This document shows, piece by piece, positions 8,907 to 18,367 of a stretch of 64,000 bases of DNA. The notes under the pieces are model-generated. The model was not told the DNA's origin. It was given only the letters and a program-made list of their open reading frames with translations, and made no database searches. The DNA comes from Sphingosinicella microcystinivorans (GTDB lineage: Bacteria > Pseudomonadota > Alphaproteobacteria > Sphingomonadales > Sphingomonadaceae): assembly GCF_003634215.1 (NCBI RefSeq), contig NZ_RBWX01000008.1, positions 614,047 through 678,046 on the forward strand, in the 5' to 3' direction. A program made the position numbers and the translations under genes. Positions within the stretch are counted from its first letter, which is position 1. Each line of letters begins with the position of its first letter.

Positions 8907-9917
8907 ATGACACAGACTTTTGCACCGCGCGTCTTTTCCGGCATCCAGCCGACCGGCAACCTGCACCTGGGCAATTACCTTGGCGCCATCCGCAACTGGG
9001 TGGACATGCAGCACCAGCACGAATGCGTCTATTGCATCGTGGACCTGCACGCGATCACGCTGTGGCAAGACCCCGAAGCGCTGCGCCGGGGCATTCACGA
9101 GATGGCCGCCGCGCTGCTCGCCAGCGGCATCGACCCGGACCGCGCCGTGCTGTTCAACCAGAGCCAGGTGCACATGCACGCAGAGCTCTGCTGGATCCTG
9201 ATGTGCACCGCGCGCATGGGCTGGATGCAGCGCATGACGCAGTTCAAGGAAAAGTCCGGCAAGGACAAGGAAGGCGCCTCCGTCGGCCTGTTCGGCTACC
9301 CGGTGCTGCAGGCCGCCGACATCCTCGGCTACAAGGCCACGCACGTGCCGGTGGGCGAGGACCAGAAGCAGCACCTCGAACTGTCCCGCGACATCGCGCA
9401 GAAGTTCAACACCGACTATGGCGTCGAGCTGTTCCCGCTTCCCGAGCCCGTGATCCAGGGCCCGGCGACACGCGTGATGTCGCTGCGCGACGGCACCGCG
9501 AAGATGTCGAAATCCGATCCTTCAGATATGAGCCGCATCAACCTTGCCGACGATGCGGACGCTATCGCGCAGAAGATCAAGAAGGCGAAGACGGACCCCG
9601 AGCCGCTGCCGGGCGATGTCGCCGGTCTCGAGTCGCGGCCTGAGGCGCGCAATCTCGTTTCGATCTACGCGGCGCTTTCCGGAACCACGGCGCAGGCAGT
9701 GCTGACGGAGTTCGAAGGCAAGGGCTTCGGCGCGTTCAAGCCTGCGCTCGCCGATCTCACGGTGAGCGTGCTGGCGCCGATCGCGGCACGTTTCCGCGAG
9801 CTTTGCGCCGATCCGGGGCATCTCGACACCGTGCTGGCGAAGGGCGCTGCGCGCGCCGACGCCATCGCGGCGCCGGTGCTCGCAGAGGTAAAACGGACGG
9901 TCGGCTTTCTCAGCTGA
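8907..9917 (+). CDS. trpS: tryptophanyl-tRNA synthetase
   Basis: Class I aminoacyl-tRNA synthetase that charges tRNA-Trp. It shows [17 protein letters not shown] near residues 10-26 (HIGH-like site within GNLHLGNY), the tryptophan pocket segments and the KMSKS loop at residues 199-203 ([10 protein letters not shown]). Length 336 is standard for the bacterial enzyme. Only 35 bases separate it from murJ, so read-through is likely. Confidence 0.97.
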   Translation: MTQTFAPRVFSGIQPTGNLHLGNYLGAIRNWVDMQHQHECVYCIVDLHAITLWQDPEALRRGIHEMAAALLASGIDPDRAVLFNQSQVHMHAELCWILMCTARMGWMQRMTQFKEKSGKDKEGASVGLFGYPVLQAADILGYKATHVPVGEDQKQHLELSRDIAQKFNTDYGVELFPLPEPVIQGPATRVMSLRDGTAKMSKSDPSDMSRINLADDADAIAQKIKKAKTDPEPLPGDVAGLESRPEARNLVSIYAALSGTTAQAVLTEFEGKGFGAFKPALADLTVSVLAPIAARFRELCADPGHLDTVLAKGAARADAIAAPVLAEVKRTVGFLS

Positions 9918-10008
9918 GGGCTTTGAAAATTCAGGGATCGTTCAGCCGCGCACATGCACTATATAGAGATGGCGTGGGTGCGAACGAGAAGGCCCGTAGG
10001 TGAATAGC

Positions 10009-10662
10009 ATGAAACTGCCGAAGATTCTGTTGTCGCTGGGGCTGCTGGCGCTTGTTGCCGCCTGCACGACGCCCTTCACTGCCGATGTGTCGCGCTTCCA
10101 GCGCCTGCCGGCGCCTTCGGGCGAAAGCTTCACGATCGAGGCGCGAGACCCGGCCCGCGCTGGCGGGCTCGAGTTCGCGCAATATGCGTCGTACGTCGAA
10201 AACAACCTCGTTCAGCAGGGCTATCAGCGCGCGGCCTCGCCAGAAGCGGCAACGCTCGTCGTCAAGCTCGACTATGGCGTGAACGACGGCCGCGAGAAGA
10301 TCGATACCCGTTACACCGGCTTCGGGGCGGGCTACGGATGGGGCGGCTGGGGCTGGCCCTATTATAGCCGCTATCGCTATCACCCCTATTACTGGGGTTC
10401 GTTCTACGACCCGTTCTGGGGACCGGGCTTCGGCGGCGGCACCGAGGTTTACAGCTACACGGTCTACCGCTCGTTCCTGGACATGGACATCGTGCGCAAG
10501 AACGGCGCGCCGGTCTTCGAGGGCCGCGCCGAATCGACGACGCGCTCGTCCGACCTCACCAAGCTGGTGCCCAACCTCGTCGAGGCGATGTTCCAGGGCT
10601 TCCCCGGCAATTCCGGACAGACCGTCCGCGTGAAGATCGACCAGAAGAAAAGCGGTTACTAG
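10009..10662 (+). CDS. DUF4136-type lipoprotein
   Basis: A 217-residue lipoprotein: signal MKLPKILLSLGLLALVAAC with the lipobox Cys at residue 19. The DUF4136-like body (FTIEARDP, YVENNLVQQGYQ, LVVKLDYGVNDG) is interrupted by a Tyr/Gly/Trp-rich stretch (GWGGWGWPYYSRYRYHPYYWG, residues about 110-130) before the final beta-strands. The ATG at 10009 has an AGGTG site six bases upstream; a GTG nine bases earlier is less likely. The family is found at the outer membrane of many proteobacteria with no firm function. The aromatic low-complexity tract might be exposed on the periplasmic face. Confidence 0.8.
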   Translation: MKLPKILLSLGLLALVAACTTPFTADVSRFQRLPAPSGESFTIEARDPARAGGLEFAQYASYVENNLVQQGYQRAASPEAATLVVKLDYGVNDGREKIDTRYTGFGAGYGWGGWGWPYYSRYRYHPYYWGSFYDPFWGPGFGGGTEVYSYTVYRSFLDMDIVRKNGAPVFEGRAESTTRSSDLTKLVPNLVEAMFQGFPGNSGQTVRVKIDQKKSGY

Positions 10663-10753
10663 GCGATCGCGCTGCGACAGGGCCTTCCCTGTTGCAGCGC
10701 CGGGTGCCCAAAACCGGTTCCCACATTTGCCCGCGATGTTCTAAGAACAGCGC

Positions 10754-11704
10754 GTGGGTATATTCGACATCTTCCGCCGCCAGACGGTGAATCCCGTTAC
10801 AGCCGCGAGCGCCGACGCGAGCGGCACCAATCTCATCGGACGGTTCACGGCGATGCCGCGCTGGATGCTGCTGATTCTGGGCGCGTTCTTCGCGGCAATT
10901 CTCTACTGGGGTGTCCTCGGCAGCCTGCTATCGGACACACGCGCCGATCTTACCGTGCGTCCGGATACGACGGTGCTGCCGCCGGGCGGAAGCGTTGCGG
11001 TCGCGACGGCCGCGATGCTGCTGGATCGGGCGCTGGACAAGGGCTGGACCCCGAACGACAGCCTGCTGCGCCCCACGGGCCTGCTTGAAGACATGCCCGC
11101 CTTCCAGCGCGGGCAACATTCGGCGATCAGCGCATTCGTCAGCAGCTTCGATCAGGGCGTCGGCGGTGACCCCGAACTCAGCGAAGCCGCAGAAGCGCTG
11201 AAGACAGCGCCGGATCGCGGCTGGCTGCACAGCGATTTCCCTTTCATCGGCGGCTCGGCAGAAGGCCGCTACCGCGACGCTGTGGACGCGCTGGCGCGCT
11301 ACAACCGTGCGGTTGCCGAAAGCGAAGCGCCGGAAGAGGGCGATGCCCGCGAACTCCGGCTCGCACTGCTCAGCCTTCACGCCGCGCTCGGCGAGGAGGC
11401 CGGCGCGGTCGATCGGATGATCGACGACAGCCGCGTGGGCAGCGCCGACGCACAGTATAACGAGGTTCGCGGCGCGGCCTATGCCGCCGCCATGCTGATG
11501 CGGGGCCTTCGCGAGGATTTCGGCACGACGATCGGCCAGCGCCAGCTCGCGGCGACGTGGGCCGAAACGACGGAGGCCCTGGATGCCGTTTCCGAAAAGC
11601 GCCCGACGTTCGGGGTCGGTCGGCAGGATCTCGTCGAACAGGGCTATTTCCTGATGCGCGGGCGCGAATCGCTGCGCACGCTTGCGGCAGGCCTTGCACG
11701 ATGA
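10754..11704 (+). CDS. membrane-anchored DUF2333-like protein
   Basis: A 316-residue protein starting at a GTG (MGIFDIFRRQ). One transmembrane segment near residues 36-58 (RWMLLILGAFFAAILYWGVL) is followed by a large, mostly helical periplasmic domain containing VLPPGGSVAVATAAMLLDRAL, GWTPNDSLLRPT and DMPAFQRGQHSAISAF. These resemble the DUF2333 family; the assignment is from memory of the family pattern. It overlaps the next gene by ATGA, so the two are coupled, but their functions do not obviously connect. Confidence 0.7.
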   Translation: MGIFDIFRRQTVNPVTAASADASGTNLIGRFTAMPRWMLLILGAFFAAILYWGVLGSLLSDTRADLTVRPDTTVLPPGGSVAVATAAMLLDRALDKGWTPNDSLLRPTGLLEDMPAFQRGQHSAISAFVSSFDQGVGGDPELSEAAEALKTAPDRGWLHSDFPFIGGSAEGRYRDAVDALARYNRAVAESEAPEEGDARELRLALLSLHAALGEEAGAVDRMIDDSRVGSADAQYNEVRGAAYAAAMLMRGLREDFGTTIGQRQLAATWAETTEALDAVSEKRPTFGVGRQDLVEQGYFLMRGRESLRTLAAGLAR

Positions 11705-12159
11705 CGGAGCCCAACTACCTCGTCGTCGTCGACGATACCGACGAATCGGCGCTCGCCATGCGCTATGCCGCACTCCGCGCGAAAATGACGGGCGGCAACA
11801 TCATGCTCGCGCATATCATACCCAAGCCGGAGTTTCTGCTTTCCGGCGGGCTTCAGGACATGATCGCCGCCGAGGCACAGGAGGCCGCCGAAGCCCTGCT
11901 GAGCCGCAAAGCCGAAGAAGTTATGGCGCTTTCGGGCCAACGTCCGGCCCTCGTGATTCGCGAGGGCAAGGCGATCGATGAGGTCAGCCAGATGCTCACC
12001 GAAAACAATGTCCACGCGCTGATCCTCGGCGCCGCCGCCAAGGGCGCGCCGGGGCCGCTCGTCAGCCACTTTTCCGGCGAGCGCGCGGGCAACCTTCCCT
12101 GCGTGGTGGTGATCGTTCCGGGGGGGCTCGATCCGGACGCGCTTGACCGTCTGGCTTGA
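11701..12159 (+). CDS. universal stress protein (UspA family)
   Basis: A 152-residue single-domain Usp fold. It begins YLVVVDDTDESALAMRYA, the first strand with the conserved acidic residue and Ser/Thr of the family, and ends with LILGAAAKGAPGPLVSHFSGERAGNLPCVVVIVPGG, corresponding to the G-2x-G-9x-G-S/T nucleotide-binding region in a divergent form (H-FSGER in place of the usual GSVS). That divergence leaves ATP binding uncertain. The gene is translationally coupled to the preceding membrane-anchored protein. Confidence 0.88.
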   Translation: MTEPNYLVVVDDTDESALAMRYAALRAKMTGGNIMLAHIIPKPEFLLSGGLQDMIAAEAQEAAEALLSRKAEEVMALSGQRPALVIREGKAIDEVSQMLTENNVHALILGAAAKGAPGPLVSHFSGERAGNLPCVVVIVPGGLDPDALDRLA

Positions 12160-12243
12160 TCCGGCGGCCAAGGCACGCCACATGAGACGGGCATCAGAAC
12201 AAGACACCCGCCCAAGGACTCCCACCCCCCAAGGATTCCAACC

Positions 12244-12801
12244 ATGTTCATCGAAACCCAGGCCACACCCAATCCTGCAACCGTGAAGTTCCTTCCCGGC
12301 CGCGCCGTGATGCCTTCGGGAACCATCGATTTCAGTTCGCCCGAAGCCGCCGAAGCCTCACCGCTGGCGACCGCGCTGTTCAGCCTCGGCGACGTGACCG
12401 GCGTGTTCCTCGGCAGCGACTTCATCTCGGTGACGCGCGCCGAAGGCGGCAGCGACTGGCGCGAGCTGAAGCCGCAGGTGCTCGGCATCATCGTCGATCA
12501 TTTCGCGAGCGGCGCACCGCTGCTGAATGAAACCGCCGCTGCCGAAGACGCAATCGAGGACGATTCCGAAACCGCGGATATCGTCGCGCAGATCAAGGAC
12601 CTGCTGGAAACGCGCATCCGCCCCGCGGTTGCGAACGACGGAGGCGACATCATCTACAAGGGCTTCCGCGAAGGTATCGTCTACCTGCAGATGCAGGGCG
12701 CGTGCGCGGGCTGCCCGTCATCGACCGCGACATTAAAGAACGGCATCGAAAACCTTCTGAAATACTATGTGCCCGAAGTAACGGACGTCCGCGCCGTCTG
12801 A
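12244..12801 (+). CDS. nfuA: NifU/Nfu-family Fe-S cluster carrier protein
   Basis: Scaffold/carrier that delivers Fe-S clusters to apoproteins. The N-terminal Nfu_N domain (MFIETQATPNPATVKFLPG, residues 1-90) is joined by an acidic linker to a NifU C-terminal domain with the cluster-binding CAGC motif (Cys154 and Cys157, in GACAGCPSSTATLKNGIE). This two-domain form is typical of alphaproteobacteria and mitochondria. It stands at the head of a run of plus-strand genes ending at rimI. Confidence 0.94.
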   Translation: MFIETQATPNPATVKFLPGRAVMPSGTIDFSSPEAAEASPLATALFSLGDVTGVFLGSDFISVTRAEGGSDWRELKPQVLGIIVDHFASGAPLLNETAAAEDAIEDDSETADIVAQIKDLLETRIRPAVANDGGDIIYKGFREGIVYLQMQGACAGCPSSTATLKNGIENLLKYYVPEVTDVRAV

Positions 12802-12835
12802 CCGGCACGGCGGCGATAAAAACAGGGAGTCCCCC

Positions 12836-13429
12836 ATGACCGATCATCTGCTGAGCGACCGCGACCTCGACCTTATCTTCCGCAGCGCGAGGACGCATAA
12901 CGACTGGTCTGACCGCGCGGTCAGCGACGTGCAGCTGCGCGCCATCTACGACCTGATGCGCATGGGCCCCACGTCGGCGAATTGCGAGCCGGCACGGATC
13001 GTGTTCGCGAAGAGCGCGGAAGCGCGCGAAAAACTCGCCGCCTGCGCATCGGGCAACAACGCGCCGAAGATCCGGCAAGCGCCGGTGACCGCGATCATCG
13101 GCATGGACATTAAGTTCTACGACGAGCTGCCCAAGCTTTTCCCGCATACCGATGCGCGCAGCTGGTTCACCGGCGACGATGCGCTCATCCGCGAAACGGC
13201 GTTCCGCAATTCATCGCTGCAGGGCGCCTATTTCATCATCGCGGCGCGCGCGATCGGCCTGAATTGCGGCCCGATGTCGGGCTTCGACAAGGAAAAGGTC
13301 GATGCGGCCTTCTTCGCGGGCACCGACATCGAGACGAACTTCATCTGCTCGATCGGTTACGGCACCGAGAAGAACCTGTTCCCGCGCAGCCCGCGCCTTT
13401 CGTTTGAAGAGGCCGCGTCCATTATCTGA
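12836..13429 (+). CDS. malonic semialdehyde reductase-like nitroreductase (RutE/HadB type)
   Basis: A 197-residue flavin-dependent nitroreductase-fold protein. Recognisable features are RTHNDWSDRAVSD near the N-terminus, the FMN-contacting GPTSANCEPARIVF, the AFRNSSLQGAYFIIAARAIGL helix and GLNCGPMSGFDKEKVD, all characteristic of the RutE/malonic semialdehyde reductase subfamily. In pyrimidine catabolism RutE reduces malonic semialdehyde to 3-hydroxypropionate, but no other rut gene is nearby, so the physiological substrate is open. It overlaps tsaB by one base (TGATG). Confidence 0.85.
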   Translation: MTDHLLSDRDLDLIFRSARTHNDWSDRAVSDVQLRAIYDLMRMGPTSANCEPARIVFAKSAEAREKLAACASGNNAPKIRQAPVTAIIGMDIKFYDELPKLFPHTDARSWFTGDDALIRETAFRNSSLQGAYFIIAARAIGLNCGPMSGFDKEKVDAAFFAGTDIETNFICSIGYGTEKNLFPRSPRLSFEEAASII

Positions 13430-14043
13430 TGCTGCTCGCGATCGAAACCGGCACCGCCGCCTGTTCGGTCGCGCTGATCGACGGGACCACCATCGTTGCA
13501 GCGCGGCACGAAATCATCGGCCGCGGCCACGCCGAGCGGCTTGTGCCGCTTGTCGAGGCCGTGCTTGCCGAGGCGGGCAGGCGGCCCCGCGCCATCGCGG
13601 TCGACGTGGGGCCGGGCAGCTTCACCGGGCTTCGCGTCGGCATTGCCGCAGCGCGGGGTTTCGGGCTGGTATGGGCCGTGCCGGTTTACGGCTATTCATC
13701 GACGGCGCTGATTGCGGCGAGCGCGCTGGCCGCACACGATATGGCGCCGCTCACCATTGTGATGGATGCCGGGCGCGGCGAGGTGTTCGTGCAAACCTTC
13801 GATCGGAATCTGAAACCAGCCGCGCCCGCCGCCGCACTGTCGATCGCCGCAGCGGCGGCGGAATACGAAGGGGCTCTCGCAGGAACGGGGGCGGCCTTGT
13901 TGAGAGATGCCGGCAGCACGGCGGTGATTCTTTCCGAGACACCGCCCGACGCACGCGATGTGAGGCTGCTGGCGCCAGAACTCCGCAGCTTGCCGCCGAC
14001 ACCGCTCTACGTGCGCGCACCCGATGCGAAGCTGCCTGCATGA
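13429..14043 (+). CDS. tsaB: tRNA threonylcarbamoyladenosine biosynthesis protein TsaB
   Basis: Non-catalytic ASKHA-fold partner of TsaD/TsaE in making the universal t6A37 modification of ANN-decoding tRNAs. The N-terminal signature is clear: LLAIETGTAACSVAL, then GHAERLVPLVEAVL and VDVGPGSFTGLRVGIAAARG. At 204 residues it has the usual length. Start and stop codons overlap those of the neighbours on both sides (RutE-like upstream, rimI downstream), which indicates a tight operon. tsaB-rimI pairs are common. Confidence 0.94.
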   Translation: MLLAIETGTAACSVALIDGTTIVAARHEIIGRGHAERLVPLVEAVLAEAGRRPRAIAVDVGPGSFTGLRVGIAAARGFGLVWAVPVYGYSSTALIAASALAAHDMAPLTIVMDAGRGEVFVQTFDRNLKPAAPAAALSIAAAAAEYEGALAGTGAALLRDAGSTAVILSETPPDARDVRLLAPELRSLPPTPLYVRAPDAKLPA

Positions 14044-14498
14044 GGCACTACCGGCCCGTGATGATCGACGACGTCCCCGCGCTTGCGGCGCTGATGTCGC
14101 GCGCATTCGATCCGCAGTATGGCGAGGGCTGGAACGGCAGCCAGCTGCTCGGCACGCTCGCGATGTCCGGCACGCGCGCCGAAATAGCGGTTGCCGACGG
14201 CGTACCCGTCGGTTTCGCGCTGACGCGCCTTGCCGCCGACGATTGCGAGCTCTTGCTGATCGCGGTTGACCCCTCGCGTAGCGGGCAGGGTATCGGAACA
14301 GAACTTCTGAAAAGATCGATTGATCTTGCGAAACACGCACAGGTCCGCCGCATGTTCTTGGAAGTTCGCACTGGTAACAATGCTGCGCGCGGGCTTTATG
14401 AACGTTATGGATTTATCTGCGTCGGACAGAGAAAAGATTATTATGTGGGTGAGAATCATTTGCGCTTCGATGCAATGACCATGTCGCTGACGCTCTAG
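14040..14498 (+). CDS. rimI: ribosomal protein S18-alanine N-acetyltransferase-like RimI
   Basis: A 152-residue GNAT acetyltransferase. The acetyl-CoA site is the LLIAVDPSRSGQGIGTELL stretch (residues about 73-91), followed by FLEVRTGNNAARGLYERYGF, the classic RimI-type motif B. RimI acetylates the N-terminal alanine of S18. It starts within the tsaB stop (ATGA), the usual arrangement. Base composition falls toward its 3' end. Confidence 0.92.
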   Translation: MRHYRPVMIDDVPALAALMSRAFDPQYGEGWNGSQLLGTLAMSGTRAEIAVADGVPVGFALTRLAADDCELLLIAVDPSRSGQGIGTELLKRSIDLAKHAQVRRMFLEVRTGNNAARGLYERYGFICVGQRKDYYVGENHLRFDAMTMSLTL

Positions 14499-14601
14499 CT
14501 ATTTAACGCCCTCGCTCATCACGTTAATTCTTGCGAAATTCATCCGAACGCTACATAAATCCCGACACCAACAACAAAAACGGTCGGGGTCATCGGGTAT
14601 T

Positions 14602-15021
14602 ATGAACGAACATAGCGATAATCATCAGGAACTACTTGCACTTACGGCGGACATTGTGTCCTCGCATGTCGCGAACAATACGGTGGCGGTTTCGGACCTG
14701 CCGGTCGTTATCGAGAACGTCTATTCGACGCTTGTAAAGCTTGGCGGGGTGGTGGAGCCTGCGAAGCCGAAGCAAGAGCCTGCAGTTTCTATCCGCGCGT
14801 CGATCAAGCCGGACTACGTCATCTGTCTTGAAGACGGCAAGAAGCTGAAAATGCTGAAGCGCCACCTGATGACGCACTACAACATGACCCCGGACGAGTA
14901 TCGCGCGAAGTGGAACCTTCCCGCCGACTATCCGATGGTCGCCCCCAACTATGCATTGCAGCGCCAGGCGCTCGCCAAGAAGATCGGTCTTGGCACCAAG
15001 CGCGCCGGCAAGCGCAAGTAA
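14602..15021 (+). CDS. MucR/Ros-family zinc-finger transcriptional regulator
   Basis: A 139-residue regulator of the Ros/MucR family. The N-terminal helix (LLALTADIVSSHVANNTV) mediates oligomerisation in relatives; the C-terminal half has the prokaryotic zinc finger within YVICLEDGKKLKMLKRHL and MTHYNMTPDEYRAKW, and ends in a basic tail. MucR proteins bind AT-rich DNA, act as global silencers of exopolysaccharide, motility and acquired genes, and usually repress their own promoter; the 103-base upstream region here is notably AT-rich. A strong hairpin terminator follows. Confidence 0.93.
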   Translation: MNEHSDNHQELLALTADIVSSHVANNTVAVSDLPVVIENVYSTLVKLGGVVEPAKPKQEPAVSIRASIKPDYVICLEDGKKLKMLKRHLMTHYNMTPDEYRAKWNLPADYPMVAPNYALQRQALAKKIGLGTKRAGKRK

Positions 15022-15054
15022 CGCGCACCGCCCATCGGGTGGTATGAAGGACAG

Positions 15055-15082
15055 CAGGGACGGACTTGTCCGTCCCTGTTTC
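15055..15082 (+). terminator. rho-independent-like terminator after mucR
   Basis: Perfect 11-base arms CAGGGACGGAC / GTCCGTCCCTG around a minimal TT centre (the real loop will be wider), followed by TTTCC. It lies 33 bases after the mucR stop and 20 bases before fur, so it separates the two transcripts. Confidence 0.7.
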
Positions 15083-15100
15083 CATGCCTAAAGTCCGGCA

Positions 15101-15526
15101 ATGACGAAAATCGACATTGAAGCCATTTGCGCCGAGCGCGGCCTGCGCATCACCGAGCAGCGACGCGTGATCGCGCGCGTGCTTTCCGATGCGGACGACC
15201 ACCCCGACGTGGAAGAGCTGTACCGGCGAGCGTCGGCGATCGATTCCGGCATTTCCATCGCCACCGTCTATCGCACCGTGCGCCTCTTCGAGGAGGCGGG
15301 CATCCTTGAACGTCATGACTTCCGCGACGGGCGGTCACGCTATGAGCCGACACCCGAGGAGCATCACGACCACCTGATCGATGTTGAAACCGGCGCAGTG
15401 ATCGAATTCCACGACAACGCGCTCGAAGAGCTGCAGCGTCTCATTGCGGAGCGGCTCGGTTTCGAGCTCGTCGATCATCGGCTGGAACTTTACGGCCGCC
15501 CGCTCAAGACGAAGCCGGCGAACTGA
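15101..15526 (+). CDS. fur: Fur-family ferric uptake regulator
   Basis: A 141-residue Fur-family repressor. Winged-helix DNA-binding part: [16 protein letters not shown] and [19 protein letters not shown] (recognition helix). The metal-binding part has [13 protein letters not shown], with the His cluster of the regulatory site, and [10 protein letters not shown] at the C-terminus. It lacks the C-terminal structural CxxC pair seen in E. coli Fur, as do many alphaproteobacterial members. Expected role: Fe(II)-dependent repression of iron uptake, or manganese response (Mur) in some relatives; sequence alone does not separate these. Confidence 0.92.
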   Translation: MTKIDIEAICAERGLRITEQRRVIARVLSDADDHPDVEELYRRASAIDSGISIATVYRTVRLFEEAGILERHDFRDGRSRYEPTPEEHHDHLIDVETGAVIEFHDNALEELQRLIAERLGFELVDHRLELYGRPLKTKPAN

Positions 15527-15540
15527 AAACCGGACCCGGC

Positions 15541-16848
15541 GTGCCTGATCCCCGTTCCTATTTCGTCAAGACGTTCGGCTGCCAGATGAACGTCTATGAC
15601 AGCGAGCGCATGGCCGAACTGCTGGAGGCGGAAGGCCATACGCAGGCCGCATCGGCAGAGGATGCCGACATCGTCGTGCTCAACACGTGCCACATCCGCG
15701 AACGCGCGAGCGAGAAGGTCTATTCGGAGATCGGCCGCCTGAAACATCGGGACGGGCCGAAACCGATCGTGGCGGTCGCGGGCTGCGTGGCGCAGGCCGA
15801 AGGCGCCGAGATCGTGCGGCGCGCGCCGGCGGTCGATGTCGTTGTAGGCCCGCAGGCGTATCACCGTCTGCCCGATCTGATCGCGCGGGCAAAGGAGCGC
15901 CCGGTCGAGACCGACCTGCCGACGCTCGAAAAGTTCGAAGCGCTGGGCAAGCGCCGCAAGGCTGCGCCATCCTCGTTCCTGACGATCCAGGAGGGCTGCG
16001 ACAAGTTCTGCACCTATTGCGTCGTTCCCTATACGCGCGGCGCCGAGGTTTCACGTCCCGCGGCGGCGATTCTGGAAGAGGCGCGGCGCCTCGCCGGGGA
16101 AGGCGCACGCGAGATCGTGCTGCTCGGCCAGAACGTCAACGCATACCGCCACGACCGCACCGATTTCGCAGCGCTCATCGCGGAGGTGGCGGCGATCGAA
16201 GGTGTCGCGCGCATCCGCTACACAACGAGCCATCCGGCTGACATGACGGACGCGCTGATCGACGCACACCGGACAATCGACAAGCTGATGCCCTACCTGC
16301 ACCTTCCCGTGCAGTCAGGCTCCAACCGCGTGCTGAAGGCGATGAACCGCTCGCACACGGCCGAGACCTATCTCGCCATCATCGAGAAGCTGCGCGCAGC
16401 GCGCGCGGACATGGCGATCTCGGGCGATTTCATCGTCGGCTTCCCCGGCGAGACCGAGGCCGAGTTCGAGGACACGCTCGCGATCATCCGCGCAGCGCAC
16501 TACGCGCAGGCCTATTCGTTCAAATATTCAGCGCGCCCCGGCACGCCCGCGGCGGACATGGACGGGCAGATCGACGAGGACGTGAAATCGGACCGCCTGC
16601 ATCGCCTGCAGGCGCTGGTGCAGGAACAGCAGCTCGCGTTCAACCGCGCGGCGCTCGGCCGCACCATGCCCATTCTGCTGGAACGCCCCGGCAAGCGCGA
16701 CGGGCAGCTGATCGGCAAGTCGCCTTGGCTGCAATCCGTGTATGTCGATGCAGGCAGCACACACATCGGAGACATTGTGACGGTGGAGATAGAGGGGGCC
16801 TTCGCGAACAGTCTTGCAGGACGCATCGCATTCGCCGAAGCTGCCTGA
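15541..16848 (+). CDS. miaB: tRNA-2-methylthio-N6-dimethylallyladenosine synthase MiaB
   Basis: Radical SAM methylthiotransferase that adds the 2-methylthio group to i6A37 of tRNAs reading UNN codons. N-terminal UPF0004 domain with [15 protein letters not shown] and NTCHIRE; radical SAM cluster motif in [18 protein letters not shown]-terminal TRAM domain near residue 370 onward ([16 protein letters not shown]). The GTG start is 14 bases after fur. At 435 residues it has normal length. It is followed by phoH and ybeY, a widely conserved RNA-processing cluster. Confidence 0.97.
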   Translation: MPDPRSYFVKTFGCQMNVYDSERMAELLEAEGHTQAASAEDADIVVLNTCHIRERASEKVYSEIGRLKHRDGPKPIVAVAGCVAQAEGAEIVRRAPAVDVVVGPQAYHRLPDLIARAKERPVETDLPTLEKFEALGKRRKAAPSSFLTIQEGCDKFCTYCVVPYTRGAEVSRPAAAILEEARRLAGEGAREIVLLGQNVNAYRHDRTDFAALIAEVAAIEGVARIRYTTSHPADMTDALIDAHRTIDKLMPYLHLPVQSGSNRVLKAMNRSHTAETYLAIIEKLRAARADMAISGDFIVGFPGETEAEFEDTLAIIRAAHYAQAYSFKYSARPGTPAADMDGQIDEDVKSDRLHRLQALVQEQQLAFNRAALGRTMPILLERPGKRDGQLIGKSPWLQSVYVDAGSTHIGDIVTVEIEGAFANSLAGRIAFAEAA

Positions 16849-16850
16849 CG

Positions 16851-17855
16851 ATGGCAAAAAAATCCGCTCCGCTTTCCCAGCCCGCCGCCAATGACCGTGT
16901 CCGACTCGAACTGGATTTCGACCGCGCCGAACTGCTCGGCGCGCTGTTCGGCCAATACGATCAGAACCTGATCGCGATCGAGAACCGGCTCGGCGTCTAT
17001 ATCGCCGCGCGCGGCAACCGGCTTTCGATCGAGGGGGAGGCGCATTCGGCTGCCCGCGCCCGCGACGTTCTGACCGGGCTCTACAACCGGCTCGCACTCG
17101 GGCAGGGTGTCGATGTCGGTGACGTTGAGGGCGCACTTGCGCTGTCGCAGGACCCCTCGCTCGAAGGTCTCGTCCGCGCAGAGGACGGCGGCGCCTCGCC
17201 CGTCATCATCCGCACCCGGCGCAAGACCATTGTGCCGCGCTCGCCGACGCAGCTGCGCTACATGGAAGCGCTCGCTCGGCAGGACATCATCTTTGCGCTC
17301 GGCCCGGCGGGAACCGGCAAGACCTATGTGGCCGTGGCACAGGCCGTTAGCCAGCTGATAGCCGGCTCGGTGGACCGGCTGATCCTGTCGCGTCCGGCGG
17401 TGGAAGCGGGCGAACGGCTCGGCTTCCTTCCCGGCGACATGCGAGAGAAGGTCGATCCCTACCTCCGCCCGCTTTACGACGCGCTTTACGACATGCTGCC
17501 CTCCGAACAGGTCGAGCGGCGCATCGCCAGCGGCGAGATCGAGATCGCGCCCATCGCCTTCATGCGCGGACGCACACTGGCAAACGCGTTCGTCATCCTG
17601 GACGAGGCGCAGAACACCACGCCCGAGCAGATGAAGATGTTCCTCACCCGCTTCGGGCAGGGCAGCCGCATGGTCGTTTGCGGCGACCCGAAACAGGTCG
17701 ACCTGCCGAACCCCGGCCGCTCCGGCCTCAACGACGCCACGCAGCGTCTGGAAGGCATCGACGGAATCGCCGTCGTGCGCTTCGGCGCGGCAGACGTTGT
17801 ACGCCATCCGATCGTCGGCCGCATCGTGGAGGCCTACGAAGGCCCCAATGCTTGA
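16851..17855 (+). CDS. phoH: PhoH-like ATPase
   Basis: A 334-residue P-loop NTPase with an N-terminal KH-like region (FDRAELLGALFGQYDQNL to EGEAHSAARARDVL) and a PhoH core: Walker A GPAGTGKT at residues 151-158, LSRPAVEAGERLGFLPG, Walker B VILDEAQNTT near 250, and VVCGDPKQVDLP. It is thought to act in RNA metabolism together with YbeY. The ATG at 16851 directly follows the miaB stop, and the end overlaps ybeY by eight bases. Confidence 0.95.
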   Translation: MAKKSAPLSQPAANDRVRLELDFDRAELLGALFGQYDQNLIAIENRLGVYIAARGNRLSIEGEAHSAARARDVLTGLYNRLALGQGVDVGDVEGALALSQDPSLEGLVRAEDGGASPVIIRTRRKTIVPRSPTQLRYMEALARQDIIFALGPAGTGKTYVAVAQAVSQLIAGSVDRLILSRPAVEAGERLGFLPGDMREKVDPYLRPLYDALYDMLPSEQVERRIASGEIEIAPIAFMRGRTLANAFVILDEAQNTTPEQMKMFLTRFGQGSRMVVCGDPKQVDLPNPGRSGLNDATQRLEGIDGIAVVRFGAADVVRHPIVGRIVEAYEGPNA

Positions 17856-18354
17856 TGTCGCCGCAGGCATTGCCGGCGGTAATTGGCCGGACACCGACTG
17901 GACCACGCTTGCCGAAGGCGCCTGCCGCGCTGCGCTCAGCGAGACGCCTTACGCGCGCCTCATCGACGCGAGCTTTTGCTGCGAGATCTCGATCCGGCTG
18001 ACGGATGACAGCGAGGTGCAGACGCTGAACGCGCAGTACCGCGGCAAGGACAAGCCGACGAACGTGCTGTCGTTTCCGATGGTGCAGCCGGATTTGCTGG
18101 AAAGCCTTTCGAACAGCGACGACGGCGAAGTGCTGCTTGGCGACATCGTGCTCGCCGACGGCGTCGTCGCGCGCGAAGCCGAGGAGCGCGGCATCACCAT
18201 CGCCGATCACACGACGCATCTCATCATCCACGGATTGCTCCATCTCGTCGGTTACGACCACGAGCACGATGCCGAAGCCGAGGCGATGGAGGAGATGGAG
18301 CGCCGCGTGCTTGCATCGCTGGGGATTGCCAACCCCTACGCCGGCGAGGCATGA
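17848..18354 (+). CDS. ybeY: endoribonuclease YbeY (rRNA maturation factor)
   Basis: Metal-dependent endoribonuclease needed for 16S rRNA 3'-end maturation and ribosome quality control. The zinc site HGLLHLVGYDHEHD (His128, His132, His138) and the preceding NVLSFP motif are intact. The 168-residue length and the start inside the phoH 3' end are typical. Confidence 0.95.
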   Translation: MLDVAAGIAGGNWPDTDWTTLAEGACRAALSETPYARLIDASFCCEISIRLTDDSEVQTLNAQYRGKDKPTNVLSFPMVQPDLLESLSNSDDGEVLLGDIVLADGVVAREAEERGITIADHTTHLIIHGLLHLVGYDHEHDAEAEAMEEMERRVLASLGIANPYAGEA

Positions 18355-18367
18355 CGGCTGGGAAACG